Shown here piece by piece: positions 10,030-21,440 of a stretch of 64,000 nt of DNA (position 1 is its first letter; each line of letters starts with the position of its first letter). Origin of the DNA: Pocillopora verrucosa (taxonomy: Eukaryota > Cnidaria > Anthozoa > Scleractinia > Pocilloporidae); NCBI RefSeq assembly GCF_036669915.1, contig NC_089316.1:23047997-23111996 (forward strand), read 5' to 3'. Under the pieces are notes generated by a model. The model did not search any database. It saw only the letters and a program-made list of their open reading frames with translations, and was not told the origin of the DNA. The position numbers and the translations under genes were made by a program.

Positions 10030-13000
10030 TTCTAATTCACGGAACCAAATGAAAGGAGCTGTCAGACGAGAGAGGTTGAACCACGTGCAGTTGCCCCGCT
10101 AGATTGCTTTGAAAACGGCAAATAGATCCACGGAGAATACTTCTCAGGGGTACGTACTCTGTTGTGGATGTCGATATTTTCATGAATGACTGCGCTCTAG
10201 ATTCGCGCACGCTCGTTCTGCGATTTGGTTGTTTCGTTGTGTTGTCGTCTCCTCGAGGTATATCGCTTGTTTATTGAAAAATATTCAAATTCGCAGCATG
10301 AAATTTGAATGATCTGTAGACTGAACTGACCGATTCATCCTTAAGGGGGGCATTGGGATTTTCTATATTTTTTTAAGATCGGTTTTTGTGCTAAAGAATC
10401 TAGGTTTTCGGATTGGGTGGTCATTGCTGTTTGCGGATTTTCCGTTCTTTAGCATTTGGTTTTCAGTTTTCGTCAAAAATACCTGTCTAATGGGCTACGG
10501 ATTTGGTTTCCGATGAAGTTTTCGGATTTTCCCATTTGGATTCCGTTTTCTCTTCGATCCAAGCGGCCATTATGCTCCCCCAGTGATCTTGAACAGCCGC
10601 GAAACCTCTGTATGCTCCACTTATCAACACCGTATCGGATCGATTAGGGTTTTGAGAACTGGGATGTGCACATTTATCGGTTTTGACTGTTTTGCATGCG
10701 GTTTTCGGTTCTGGTCGAGTTTTTTTTTTTGCGGTTTTGCAGTTGTGGATGATTTTTTCGACAGCTTTGAGGTTTCCAATGGACCCTCTCATCCTTCCGT
10801 ACAGTGGAGTTCCACACGGATTCTTGCTTTGCAAATTTATAATCTCTCTTTCTAAAATTACAGATCTTCCTTTTCGTTCTGTTCCGTGTCTTAAATTAGA
10901 GTTGGCCATGTTTAGTCATTTCTTTTGAAATTGTATGAGGAATTCTTTTAATTTGTTATTTTTAATTTTTCTTTTATCTTTCTTGAAATAAGTGCTGTTG
11001 TCTTTCTCACTTCACACTTGAATTTGGAACTGAAAGTGAGGGGAATGTGGGCTGAAAGTTGGGGTGTCTGTGTCAGACAGCTTGATCCTGCCTTTGTCTG
11101 TATTATCATGTATTAATTTTTAAATTTTCCATTCAAGCATGAATTTTTAGTGTTCTGTAACACCTGTTTTTTCTTCTTGAATCCTAAAAATGTAACAAAT
11201 TTATTTTAATCCAAAGATGTCTTTGTAAATTTTTTTTTGAGACATGTTGAAGGTTTTTCAATCTCGAAAATTATCAATTTAGGTGCCTCACAGTTATCTA
11301 GGAGAGCCTGTTTGATCTCTGCTGTCTTCCTCCAGCTGTAACTGAAATACTGAAGTAACTTTCATCAAATAATGATGACAAAATCGTTTACATGTTGCAA
11401 TGATTTGGTTTAGTGCCCTCCTTCCAATAAGCACCCCCTCTGGAATAAGTGTCCCTCTCTGCCCTGTTTTACGTCAGAAAGTTTGAAAGGTGATGATGTT
11501 TTGCTAAACTTCATCTGTAATTTCATGCTTGTACAATTGATAATAATTATTACATGTATTATTATTTTTAAGCTTGTCATCATTTTTATACTGGCCTTTG
11601 TCAAGCAAAGGGTCAAATCTGGACTTCAAAACTGCATTGGATTTCCTGGTTTGCTGATGTGAGAACAGAATTGATTAATAGAGCAAAAAGATCAAGGCTT
11701 TAATACTGAAGGTCAGCAACATACAGTCTGATCATTGTGTACTTTTAAGTAGTTGTACTAAGTCTAAGTGACACCCAGCTACATGTACTTTTTTCCAAAA
11801 AAGTTGCTATTTGTAATACAAGGCAAGGGGATGTGCTGTTAGTTTGGGTGGCATTTTCACGACTCACTTAGCTATAATGGGGTTACATTTTCAATAGAGT
11901 TACTAGAGTGGGAACTAATACATTTTCATGATTTGGAAAATTTTCCTACGTCAAAGTAAGGATTTACAAACAGGAAGGTTCAGACTAGATTGAAATGTAC
12001 CAGAATGTTAATGTACTGAAGGTGAAAAGTAAAGTGTTCTAAATTCACACAAACAAATGTGTTGCTTCATTTTAGGATCATGAGTATTTGTTGCATTCTC
12101 CAGAGTTTGCAGCAGTACTCCTTTGGATGTTAAGGCCCTGGGGCCGTCCTCATCCAGCAGTATACCTTATCAGTGCATGTGTTGTTCCACCATGTGCCTG
12201 TGTTGTGTGTGCTGTTCTGTAGCATGGGATTCTTGTCCTTGAGGATAGCAGTTCTTGGTGTTTCTCCCCCCCCCCCCCCCTCAACCCTAATTGCAGGGTT
12301 TCTTTTGCGGGGTCTATTTCAGCAAGCTGTCAGTTTAGCGTTGGATAGGCCAGTTGGTGTTCTAGCACCTTGGGGTGTGACTGTAGTTGCAGCTCCAGGG
12401 CCACTTGGGCACCTAGCCTCCATTTGTGATGAGGGTGTGAACTTGATATTAAGTTATTTATTTGGAATATTTAGACAGGCTGGCTCAGTTTGGCTTTTAA
12501 AAGCAGGTGTAAATGTGGGCCTCTACAAATGATAACAAGGCCAGATGACCACACTGGGAGCCACATTCATTACTCTTTGTTGAAGTCTGTCAGTTGTTTT
12601 ACCTTTTAACTCTCAAGATCTGATTATTAATTAATTCTCCCCTCTAGCTGCTGCACAATTGCATATTCATCAGTTATGAGAACTTTTCTGTTAGATCAAG
12701 AAAACATCTTCTACCTGAGAAGGTTTGGGTATTCTCATCACCTGTTTGCAGGATAATGTGTGGATATTATAGGGAGAAGTTACCTGTTAATCATTTCTGG
12801 GAGTTAAAGGGTTAATGTCCCCTGCTTATAACCAGTACTGAGAAGATGTAGGAGAGTATGGGGCCTGTGGTTTATCATCCTTAGCTGAGAAGACTAGAAC
12901 ATCTAACCATTTTCAGATGTTGTATCAAAGGCAGCACATTCCCCTCAGTTATTTTAAGACCCTGAGTGTTGTTGTGGTCTGGGGCTTGAACCCTCAACTA

Positions 13001-13404
13001 CCAACAGAGCCATAACACCTTCATGATGTAAAAAGAAATGACAAGGACACATCCAAACCAGTCGCTAGATACTTTAATCTTCCTGATCATTCTGGGCAGC
13101 ATATGGCACTTTGTTGCCTTTCTCTACTTCAAAACAAAAGTTATCTTTCAAATAGGCCCTCTTAAGCCCCATGATATCAACAAATGCTTTTCATTTAACT
13201 AATTTATTCCTGTTTTATCATCACCATATTCCATTTACATTATCAACTCAGTCGATAATACTAAATTACCCTGTTATACTCTCCCACTGCTGCAGCACCA
13301 CTGTTTCTTTAGAAATTTACCCCCTTTACCTGCACAGCAGTCCAACACTCAACATGAGCTAGCAGAACAAAAAATTAATTACTCTGTTTTAATTAGTTTT
13401 TCAG
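10030..13404. other. Mostly non-coding region with possible divergent promoter
   Basis: 10030-10340 lies just upstream of the RFC1-like first exon and could be its promoter; CTCCTCGAG/GTATATC at about 10255 resembles a plus-strand first-exon donor. 10370-10770 is T/G-rich with recurring CGGATTTT and GGTTTTCGG. A plus-strand ORF at 12173-12532 (119 codons) spans a poly-C run and is not recognised. A possible short exon at about 12076-12166 (reading DHEYLLHSPEFAAVLLWML) is followed by GTATAC. No family can be assigned to either. Confidence 0.4.
12602..12815 (-). mobile_element. MITE, family 2 (reverse orientation)
   Basis: Ends GGGAGTTAAAGGG + TTAA (12812-12815). Contains, in reverse, the family blocks AATTCTCCCCTCTAGCTG, TAGATCAAGAAAA, CTCATCACCTG and TATAGGGAGAAGTTACCTG. 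Confidence 0.7.
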
Positions 13405-13517
13405 AATATTGTCACTGTTCTTGTATACGGGATGCTGTTCTACCCATTTTTGGCCTGTCTGACAACTGACAACAGACTGGTTGGGTCCTTGCTGGGTTTT
13501 CTTTATGTTACAATCAG
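13405..13517 (+). CDS. Probable STRA6-like exon (one membrane helix)
   Basis: Acceptor TTTTTCAG, donor GTGAGC. The exon reads NIVTVLVYGMLFYPFLACLT then TDNRLVGSLLGFLYVTIR: a hydrophobic helix with the YP.. ACL / LVG.LLGFLY pattern I associate with STRA6-type multi-pass receptors of retinol-binding protein. It ends in phase 2 (AG), exactly the phase needed by the STRA6-like exon at 56801, so it may be an upstream exon of that gene across a 43 kb intron, or the remains of a second copy. The neighbouring exons on either side were not found. Confidence 0.4.
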
Positions 13518-13782
13518 GTGAGCTAGCTATTACTTTGTTTATGAATACCAATTTAATCAGACTGTGAGTTTGTTTTTTAATTAGTAAATACAGTTCTCAG
13601 AACTTTACAATTGCCAGTACTTAATTCAAATATGACTCTAATGTGGAATCCTACTCTTGGCTTTGAAATAAGTGATGTTTGTGTTAATTTTGGACCATGT
13701 TTTGTACACATGTACTGGTAAATAGGGAACACAGCATGACTTACATGTGAAACAATAAACTAATTTGGTTCTCTCTGCTTAA

Positions 13783-13973
13783 TTAACCCTATCAGCCCCA
13801 AGGGTAGTCAGCATGTAAGTTCTTCCTCCAGTAATATTGCTGAATCATTTATTAAGAACATGAGAATAACAAAAAGATTCCTAACTCAAGACGCTCTGAT
13901 TACAATATGAATTCTCCTCATCAGTACCAATGGAAATTTATAGTGAAGAGTCTAGAGAATATGGATATTGATG
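13783..13973 (+). mobile_element. MITE, family 3 (TTAACCC start)
   Basis: Begins TTAACCCTATCAGCCCC with GGTAGTCAGCATGTAAG and GATTCCTAACTCAAGAC; runs directly into the TTAA of the next MITE at 13974. The right end is not clear. Confidence 0.5.
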
Positions 13974-14167
13974 TTAACCCTTTAACTCTGACAGACCAAG
14001 ACAGAATTTCTCCATACAATATCAATATAATATCAAGCAGACAAGTGATGAGAAAAAAGAACAATATCAATTAGAGGATTATAAGTTGATCCAATACCAA
14101 TTTCTCCAAACTAACATTATAAGAACTGTATGGTAGACAGTAAGGAGAATTACTAATGAGATCTTAG

Positions 14168-14495
14168 GATGAAATTAGGAGATCCTCGCAGCTAAGAACA
14201 CTACTGAAACGAGTAGTTGTAAATAGGACCTGAAAAAAATTCAGGCCCGTACGGGGTTTGAACCCATGACCTCTGTGATACCGGTGCAGCGCTCTACCAA
14301 TTGAGCTAACAAGCCAACTGGGAGCTGGCTGGGATGTTTATTTGTACCCAATTCATTACCAGCTCCCATTTTTTTCAGGTCCTATTTACAACTACTCGTT
14401 TCAGTAGTGTTCTTAGCTGCGAGGATCTCCTAATTTCATCTTTCCACCGCAGTGCAAATATGTGAAATTTTCATATATCTAAAATCTTCATTCAC
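14168..14495 (-). mobile_element. SINE-like element with tRNA-like sequence between 72-bp inverted repeats
   Basis: Arms 14168-14239 and 14369-14440 are inverted copies of each other, matching base for base over 72 bp (arm contains AGGAGATCCTCGCAGCTAAG). Between them is a tRNA-like sequence (minus strand) and about 55 bp of other sequence. TGAGATCTTAGGA occurs on both sides of the insertion (ending about 14169, and again at 14495-14507), a 13-bp target duplication typical of LINE-mobilised SINEs. It interrupts a MITE, which fixes the order of insertion. Confidence 0.75.
14244..14315 (-). tRNA. tRNA-like sequence inside a SINE-like element (probably not a working tRNA gene)
   Basis: 72 nt. 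The acceptor stem pairs fully if G-U pairs are allowed. Box A-like TTAGCTCAATTGGTAGAG and box B GGTTCAAACCC are present; the T-stem is sound. The anticodon stem has two mismatches and position 33 is not T in the best fold, so the anticodon is not called. Boxes A and B probably act as an internal RNA polymerase III promoter for the element. Confidence 0.6.
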
Positions 14496-14999
14496 TGAGA
14501 TCTTAGGAGTTAAAGGGTTAAGTTGTTGTACTACAGTAAAAGTACTTTATCAAAGTGATTGATGAAAACTAATTGACAAGGAAAGCAAACCACGGTAATT
14601 AATTTTCTTAGATTCTAAAACAAATATAAAAGACTTGCAGACTTATGTGTTCTTTGCATTGGGAAATCAATTTTATGTTTATTGTATTCTATTTTAATGT
14701 CCGATCGTTTGAACTGTAAAGTTGTGGAGGCTTGTGTGTGAACATAATAAACTGACCATCCTGTGTCTAATTCGGATATGGCGGGCATTTCGATGGACCT
14801 AGCAACCATTACTGTGTAACGAGGTTACTAAGGGTTACCTCAGTTCTCATATGTCACCAGGGGTCGTAGATACTTTTTCTAGTTTGAAAAATAGTCAATA
14901 ATGACTTTGAATTAATTGATATTCTGCTTACCAAGAAGATAACATAGGCATGCTTAGCATGCAAGAGTTATTATTTGGGTTGAGAGGGTTGAGATCGGA

Positions 15000-15140
15000 G
15001 GGTTGAGTGGTCAGTGCACTGGGCTCCGAGTCGGACGACCCGCGTTCTAGTCCTGACCGGGGCAAGACGTTGTGCCCTTGAGACGTGCGGTAAAAAAAAT
15101 GCGAGCTCCTCTTTTAGGCTTGGCCAAATCTAGATATTAT
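15000..15140 (+). mobile_element. tRNA-derived SINE, copy 1
   Basis: Shares with 24294-24455 the blocks GTGGTCAGTGCACTGGGCTC, CGAGTCGGACGACC, GTTCTAGTCCTG, GGGGCAAG.CGTTGTGCCC, TTGAGACGTGCGG and GGCTTGGC.AAATC. The first 70 bases resemble a tRNA (D-arm GTGGTCAGTGCAC, box B-like GCGTTCTAGTCCTG). An A8 run replaces GCTCCGCACG of the other copy. Confidence 0.7.
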
Positions 15141-15715
15141 CAACCTCGCTATAGAGTTTATCGTTTCTTGAATGCCAAAGTAGGTTAATGGAACGAATTA
15201 ATGTTAGTTGCAAATTGTTATTTGAGTTTAGGTTTTCCTGGTAGCCTACGTGATCAAGACAAGAAACGTTCAACAGACAGAAACTCTTCTCTTTCCTATA
15301 ATGATACGTTGCCAAAACATTAATAAAGTCAATGAATCAATCTAGATCTTTTATTCGCTTTCTAACAAAAGTAAGAAACCTTTACAACGGCCACATGCCA
15401 TTTTTTGAAGAAGAATTCGAAAAACAAAAAGAGGTAAAAAATTTCTTCTTGATTTATAAGACCTATAATTTTTCTTCTATTCGTATTAACTGTAATCTAA
15501 TTAGAGAAATCAAGTAAGTTCTTTAAAGTCTCGTGCAGCCTTTCACGTGGATAGTGTATTAAAAAATTAAATATCAACTTAGGATCCTGTTTCTGCTATA
15601 GGGTGTGCTGATTTTTTCCCAACACCGTCGGGTAGGAAAAACATTGATGTATACAAAGTGTTTGGAATGAATTTTTAAGGCACGAATAAGATATTTGAAT
15701 ACTAATATTCTGCCG

Positions 15716-15870
15716 CTTGTCTATCTGCGGATTAAAGCCGGGTGCTGTCGACTCAAAAGAAAGAAAAACATTGAAGAACTCCCGCAAAGTAAAACAAGAT
15801 CAATCGAAAAGGTGTCAGGGATGCATCGGCAGTTGAATGGCAGTACGGTATTGTAATGAATTTGAAACGA
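15716..15870 (+). pseudogene. Decayed last exon of a further GPCR array unit
   Basis: Begins CTTGTCTATCTGC as do the last exons of unit A (29881) and unit B (49231), then degenerates; GGGATGCATCGGCAGTTGAATG at about 15820 matches unit A's tail region GGCGATGCACGGGCAGTTGAA. Downstream, AACCAGCCAGAAATAGCAGTC resembles sequence 3' of unit B at about 49350. No reading frame survives. This is the 3' remnant of a gene that once lay before unit A. Confidence 0.6.
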
Positions 15871-16102
15871 AATAGAACCTATGATCGGCATGATCAACTT
15901 GAGAAAGTGAACTCAACCAGCCAGAAATAGCAGTCGATTGTAGTGTGATCGTTTACTTCACGGCGATAAGTCGATTGCAGAAATTTGTCGAAGATACCTA
16001 TCTTTAAGCGGAATTTATAACTCCTTGATAATATTGGACTACAAATTTATATAACGTTAACCTTAATAAAAGTCCGTTTATGTCGTGAATTTCTCATTTT
16101 TA

Positions 16103-16224
16103 ACAAGAAAAACAATGCTCCACACCTGCTGCAAGCTACTTTCAGTCTATTGGTCTTACTAAGGGGAAAAAAAGCTGACTCACGTCCCGAACGTTCTACC
16201 GAGTATTATGATTTGCATTTAAAT
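16103..16224 (+). promoter_or_regulatory. Upstream block of unit A with CCAAT box and ATTTGCAT octamer
   Basis: AACAAGAAAAACAATGCTCC, CACCTG (E-box), CTATTGG (inverted CCAAT) and ATTTGCAT (16211-16218) occur in the same order before the leaders of units B and D. The octamer ends 110 bp before the leader ATG. ATTTGCAT is the binding site of POU/Oct factors. Confidence 0.55.
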
Positions 16225-16327
16225 ATGGAGAGGTTGAGATACTTGAAGAACGAGCCTTTCATGCGCTGTGCCCAAACACAATGTAACGTAATGTAACGAC
16301 AGCTACTTATAACTATCTGTGTACATA

Positions 16328-16406
16328 ATGGGCTTGACAAGTTGGATGGTAGGTGAAACCGAATCCAGAAAAATGTTCAAAACCTTTTTAAGAAGCTGTG
16401 CACTGG
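16328..16406 (+). CDS. Leader exon of unit A
   Basis: Reads MGLTSWMVGETESRKMFKTF then LRSCALG, donor GTAAGT. The same pattern (S.K.FKT.L..C..G with GTAAGTA) recurs at 18208, 32567, 51583, 51995 and 52350. In unit D it joins a hydrophobic second exon, giving a signal-peptide-like start; here no second leader exon was found. Confidence 0.55.
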
Positions 16407-16890
16407 GTAAGTACCACCTCTCTTATGTCTGTCGGGTGTAATGTAGCAATGAGATCTACAGACTTGACTTTCTATTTTGTGAAAAATTTACATCGATTTT
16501 GGAATTTCCTGGAACACTCAGGCAAACGAAGCCTGGAAAAAAACTTGTCAGGTGGCAATCATCACAGAGAATGATGGCGATTCTTCTTTTAGCTCGTGTC
16601 ACAACGTTTTTCAGTTTTTATACAATGCCAAATGATTGAAAAACAATTGAAAGTCATCGTTATTCGTGATGTTTCCCCTGCGGTGGTCTGTATAACAGCT
16701 CTAAGCAGCCACATTTAGGATCAAAGGAATACAGTGGCTTAGTGGCTATCCTTCCACGCTGTTGTGACAAGATGTCAAAATAGAATCGCGTACACTATCG
16801 CTACTCATTTATGCGTCAGATGGCAGCCGGAAAATTAGACGTTTTTAGTCTAGCGACGGAAGTCGAGCAATTTGGAAGCAATCCTAGAAG

Positions 16891-17108
16891 GAGGGTCTCA
16901 ATGGGGTTAACCTTTAGCCGTAAACAGCTCAAAAAGTTGGCCGTTAGGCGTAAAAATTGACAAATTTTAACCATCTGTTGTTAAAAAAGTTAAACTTAAA
17001 AAAATAAAAATAATTCTGGTATGAACCGTGGTAAGATATTAACCGTAACCGTAAATTGGCCAAAATTTTAACCGTTAGCTGTAAAAGTCATCACCCCATT
17101 GAGTCCCT
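16891..17108. mobile_element. hAT-like MITE with target duplication
   Basis: Ends GAGGGTCTCAATGGGGT and (other strand) AGGGACTCAATGGGGT. CTAGAAG stands on both sides (16884-16890, 17109-17115), a 7-8 bp target duplication as in hAT elements. The interior is rich in CCGTTA/CCGTAA. No coding sequence. Confidence 0.75.
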
Positions 17109-17115
17109 CTAGAAG

Positions 17116-20100
17116 TTCTCTTCTCAAAACGTAGGGAAATATTTTCACGCTCTCGGCGCTTCCTGCGTGCTTTGTAACAGAACAGAGCACACTCTAGGCT
17201 TCTTTATCTGTCAACTTAACAGGTATTAGGTTAGGCAGATGCAGAAATTAATGACCAGGCGCTCGGAAAATATTGGATATGTTATGCCTGCTAAAACTAA
17301 AATGATAATACAACGAACTAGAAACTACTGAATTATTTAATAAAAGCAGAAATAGCAATAACGTGTTAAAACGAGCCATAAGGGAAGATTAATGAGCGGA
17401 AGATTAGCATACAACTACGTAATAACACCTGCATAAAAAATTTATCACGCATAACAGGAAATTAGATTGTTCTAGAAAATATCGCATAATTTTCAGCATA
17501 AGACAAAAGACATTATTTAAACAGCTATTGTTTCGATTCGGAGGCTGTTTAACCAGTTTTTAATGATTGAAGTTTTATTTTGCTAATAAATTAGAAGGTG
17601 CCAGTCATTAAAACATTTTGATATTAGCTTTGTTCATGGGTTTATCAATTCTTGTTTTTACGAAGCAAAACAATACTTATCATCTATTGCCTAGAGCCTT
17701 TATTTTAATTAGTTGTTCAATTTAAGAAGAACCAAGTTATGACTTATGTCACGTCGAGAAGACAGCGTCCTATCGAGAGTTACGATTTACTTTGCATTGT
17801 GCATGCATCCAAAGAAATTCGAATATGGAGTTCAAAACGCGTGAAAAAACACTGCACATGTGCTTTGATAAATTAACCGACGACAACCAAAGCAATAGAA
17901 ACATTTTACACCATTACCATGTGCACTTCCATAAAATTGATCATGAAGTTCTTATTTCTATCCAACAAAATAATCCTCCTCGTCCGGAGCAAATAGTCCA
18001 CGGTTTACTAAGGTACACAAAAAGAATAAAATTTTAGTGACGCAAAGCGATCAAAGCTTATGATATGCAAAACTGTCTACATGGTGCAAGAGAGTTCGAG
18101 AGAGTTTGAAAGATATGCTGCACATGCGCAGCCTCCGAGAAAACTTTCATCAATCTCATGACAACAATTGACAGCAACATATCCATAGTTTGTCTTGATG
18201 AATTCGGATGACAGGTGGAATCAAAGCCAGGAAAATGTTCAACGCGCTTTTTATAAGTTGCACGCTAAGTGAGTACCAGCTGTATTATATATCTAATATC
18301 AGAATGCTCAGTGTAGAAAAGTGGTTTTACAACACCATGAAAATAATTTTAGAAAAAATAATCAGGTTATTTTGTGAGACTAGTTTTGCGTTTCTTAACC
18401 TCACTAAAATGTAGACTTGAATAATATGAAAACAATAAGCTAGAATGAGAAAATATAACATTTTGAAACCTGCAACGACCATTATAAACCATAGTTGTTG
18501 GGTTTTGACGGTTTGCGCAACAGTATTATTTCTAGCAATAATGTTGAGGATCATTTGAACGCAGTCGCCTATAAGCTGCGATAGTGCTCTTGTCTTTCAC
18601 CGATAAAGTGGCCTCTCAGAATAATCGATGGTTTTTAATTCACTGGCCGAATGTATGAATTTGTGTTGACTGAAGTTGGCATTAGGTTTGACGGATGCAA
18701 GTCTTGTCGTTCTAGCCGGGCCGAATCGATAACTTCTGGTGATGGAGGTTTTATTCAGTTCTCTCTCCATTCTTAAGATAATTTCTAGGCTTGACCTAAC
18801 CTAAACCACTGAGTTCTATTTGGGGTTCGATACCAAAAAGCTCAGTGCCAAACAATTAGTCTCTATGACATCATAGTGTTAATTACTATCGGTTATCTAA
18901 CGGAAGAGCAAACCATGTTTGAAAAACTTGTAGCCACCTTTTAGCAAGGAGAGGAAAATTGCGCCTCTGATCGCAATGAATTCAAAATTGAGCTTAATAC
19001 ATCGAAATGTATATTTCTACATCTTAAATCAAGTTTTAGAATATATTTTTTTAATTAATCGAGATAGCCCTTAAAATTCAGGGTTACGCAAATGTAAATA
19101 TCACTCGGGAGAGTGTCGATAAATTTTCGAAAACTAAACAGTAACGTCTGAAAATATTTGACTTTTTCTGTGTTGACATAGACTTGTTTAAACACAAGAG
19201 AAGGTTGGATTGGGAGAAAGGTAGATTGCAAGAGACTATCGAGGAATTACATAACTTTCGAGAAGTATCCCAACCTCCTGATAATTCTTCTCAGCGCTTA
19301 GCACAGAGGACATGTTGAAGTTATGTTAGTCAGCAACACAAATGTGACTTGTAACCTGCGTTTCTTTTGGAGAGCTCGCATATAGCTCGTTAGCGTGGCG
19401 AGAAGTTTGAAGTCTAGTCTTCCGAAGTTTACAAAGGCCAAAAACTCAAAGCGTGGATCATTTTCTGCCTGGTGGCAGGCATTTTGACCGGAAAATATTT
19501 GCGTTCTTACTTTAAACACAGAGGGATGGTCGTTATGGCGTACATTCCCGAAAAGGAACTACTACATGAATGGACCCTTGAAAGTGTGGTGGATTCGGAA
19601 TTTAAAAAATATTGAAATTTTGCGAAAAGGTGTCCTGTCTTTTGTGTCATTTGCGAATAGCTTACTTTTTAAGGGCGTTACGTAGGTGCACGTGCTATTG
19701 AAGAGTTCGGCTGCACGTGAATATTAATGTTACGAGTCAACTATCTTTTGAGACAGATTCCTCAACGCGAAGTTTGCGGCAAAGATAAGGTTTTCTTGGC
19801 GTGTGTGTTTAGCGAACTTTGCTAAAGCTCTTGGAGAATTTCTAAGTTTAATTCGTATTATTTTAGTTTACTTGGAAATTTGAGGATTAAGGAGGACGTT
19901 TTTACAAAAGGTTGTCCTACAAATTAAGTATTTTTGTTCTGTTTTGCCTTTTTTAGGGTGGGAGAGGAGGCGGGGGGGGGGGGGGGTAAGGGGGAATAAG
20001 GCCTTGCTTCTGAAAGAATTATAATTATAAAGTCAAGTGATTTCATAGTTTGGGTGCCATTACAGTAAGTCTGCATACGCGAGTGAACTCAAAAGTGACA

Positions 20101-20318
20101 TTGCTGTTAACACATGTTACAAACAAAAACAAACAAACAAAATAAAAACTCAGATTTTTAAATTTTCCTCGACAGTAATACTAACTTCGATGAAGGAAGT
20201 ACATGGAAGAGGTGAGAAAATAAATGATGATTTAAGCCTCGAACAAAGGTTAAGTCCAACACTTTTGGATTCCTTTATTTAGTTATTCTCCTTTTATTTT
20301 TTTTTATTTTTTCCCCAG
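17116..20318. other. Unit A introns with a second leader exon and repeat scraps
   Basis: 17155-17210 matches one end of the foldback elements at 22872 and 36420. An 81-codon ORF at 17792-18037 is not recognised. A second leader-like exon lies at 18208-18268 (MTGGIKARKMFNALFISCTL, donor GTGAGT), without the octamer block seen before the main leaders. A run of about 16 G occurs at about 19971-19986. Otherwise nothing coding is seen. Confidence 0.5.
18208..18268 (+). CDS. Second leader-like exon in unit A
   Basis: Homologous to the leader exons at 16328 and 32567 (ISC.L before the donor). It may be an alternative first exon of unit A or the start of a lost paralogue between the two lectin-less segments. 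No conserved promoter block was found upstream. Confidence 0.45.
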
Positions 20319-20703
20319 AATGCTAGATTTCATGTTTTAAAGATTCCTGTTACATGTTTCAACACCAAGGAATAAATTGGAACGATAACAGAAAATTATG
20401 TCAAAAGCGGGGGGCTGACCTAATTTCCATTGAAACCGTAAAAGAATGGAACTTTTTAAATGACCTGATTCAAAATCACAAATCGCTATATAATAAGTGG
20501 AACATTAGTTTGAAAAAAGGAGCCGGCAATTGGACTTGGGTGAGTGGTAAACCATTGACTATTAACAAATGTAAAGAAAAATAGCCAACTGACGTCGGAG
20601 ATGTGGCAATAATAGTCAAGACGTCTTCGAATGGCAGTAATCTGGGCCTACAAGTGACCCAAAGGGCTCAGCTGCACGCCTCTATTTGTGAAACTCGCAA
20701 AAA
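20319..20703 (+). pseudogene. C-type-lectin-like exon 1 of unit A, with two stops
   Basis: Acceptor CCCCAG. Reads ..SCYMFQHQGINWNDNRKLC, GADLISIETVKEWNFLNDLI, WNISLKKGAGNWTWVSGKPL, ..SICETRK: the Cys framework, WIGL-like (WNISL) and WTW..G features of a CTLD. Lesions: TAG two codons into the exon (unit D has CAA) and TAG at about 20582 in place of Gln of the NQP-like loop, with Cys for the expected Trp just before it. The donor site seen in unit D is not conserved. A Ca-binding EPN/QPD motif is not preserved. Confidence 0.75.
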
Positions 20704-21089
20704 TAAGATGACAACGTAATTAGGTAAACTAAGAGCGTCCTTAAAGCCCTTGAGCGTAAGAAAAGTGCTATCAGACTGTAATAAGATGATACAACCTTTT
20801 GCCTTTATTCCCTCATTGCGTGGAACCAATTACTTTATTTTAGTTTTAAAATGGCCATTATTCTTGATCTATCGATGCCAGTTACTTTCATGTCGATCAG
20901 GACTTAAAATTATGGAGTTTCTCGTAGTGATGAATGAAATATTGCTGCAACGGGGTCAAAGAACGTCGTGATAATGGACTTATTTCAGCTTTACCCTTAT
21001 GAGTAGAGGAGAGGGGACGCCCTCTGAGAGAAAATTTCTTTACCTTCGATAAATCTCCAAAGGATTATTTCTGACTAATTGTTTCACTG

Positions 21090-21440
21090 TTTTAAAGATT
21101 GTTGTAGAGATTCTTGTCACACGTTTATGGGTTACAGAGGTCTTTGTGAATGATGTAGAGGTGACCTAATTTCCATTGAAACTGAAGAGGAATGGAACTT
21201 TATTAATAGCGAGATTCGAAATCGCAGACTATTAGAGTGGTACATCGGTTTGAAAAAAAGAATGGAGAGTGGACTTGGGTGAATGAAAGGCCACTGACTA
21301 TCAGCAAATGGAGAGAAAACCAGCCAAGAGAAAACAGTAATGTGGCATTTATAGTCAAGGATTCCCATGTGGATGATTAGGGCATATCTACTTATCTGTT
21401 TGGGGTAGCTCCCAAAGCTTACATTTGTGAGATACCTAAA
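21090..21440 (+). pseudogene. C-type-lectin-like exon 2 of unit A, frameshifted
   Basis: Reads DLISIETEEEWNFINSEIRN, WYIGLKK in one frame, then GEWTWVNERPLTISKWRENQ in another (frame change near 21260), and a TAG at about 21378 before YICEIP. It is closer to the unit D lectin exon in SIETEEEW. The N-terminal third is also out of frame. Confidence 0.72.

Larger units (their letters stand above)
13978..14517 (+). mobile_element. piggyBac-type MITE, family 1, interrupted by a SINE-like hairpin element
   Basis: The best-preserved copy: TTAA (13974-13977) + CCCTTTAACTC at the left, GAGTTAAAGGG + TTAA (14518-14521) at the right. The TTAA duplication and CCC ends are the piggyBac signature. The MITE body is 13978-14167 and about 14496-14517; the piece between is a later insertion. 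Confidence 0.82.

Noticed and set aside
10487..10909. 140-codon minus-strand ORF
   Set aside because: No recognisable domain; it overlaps T/G-rich sequence with open frames on both strands.
12173..12532. 119-codon ORF as a gene
   Set aside because: It crosses a poly-C run, has no recognised family, and its only hydrophobic part is not supported by splice sites. Kept only as a note in the region entry.
14244..14315. Functional tRNA gene
   Set aside because: Anticodon stem mismatches and its place in a hairpin with target duplications indicate a SINE-like element.
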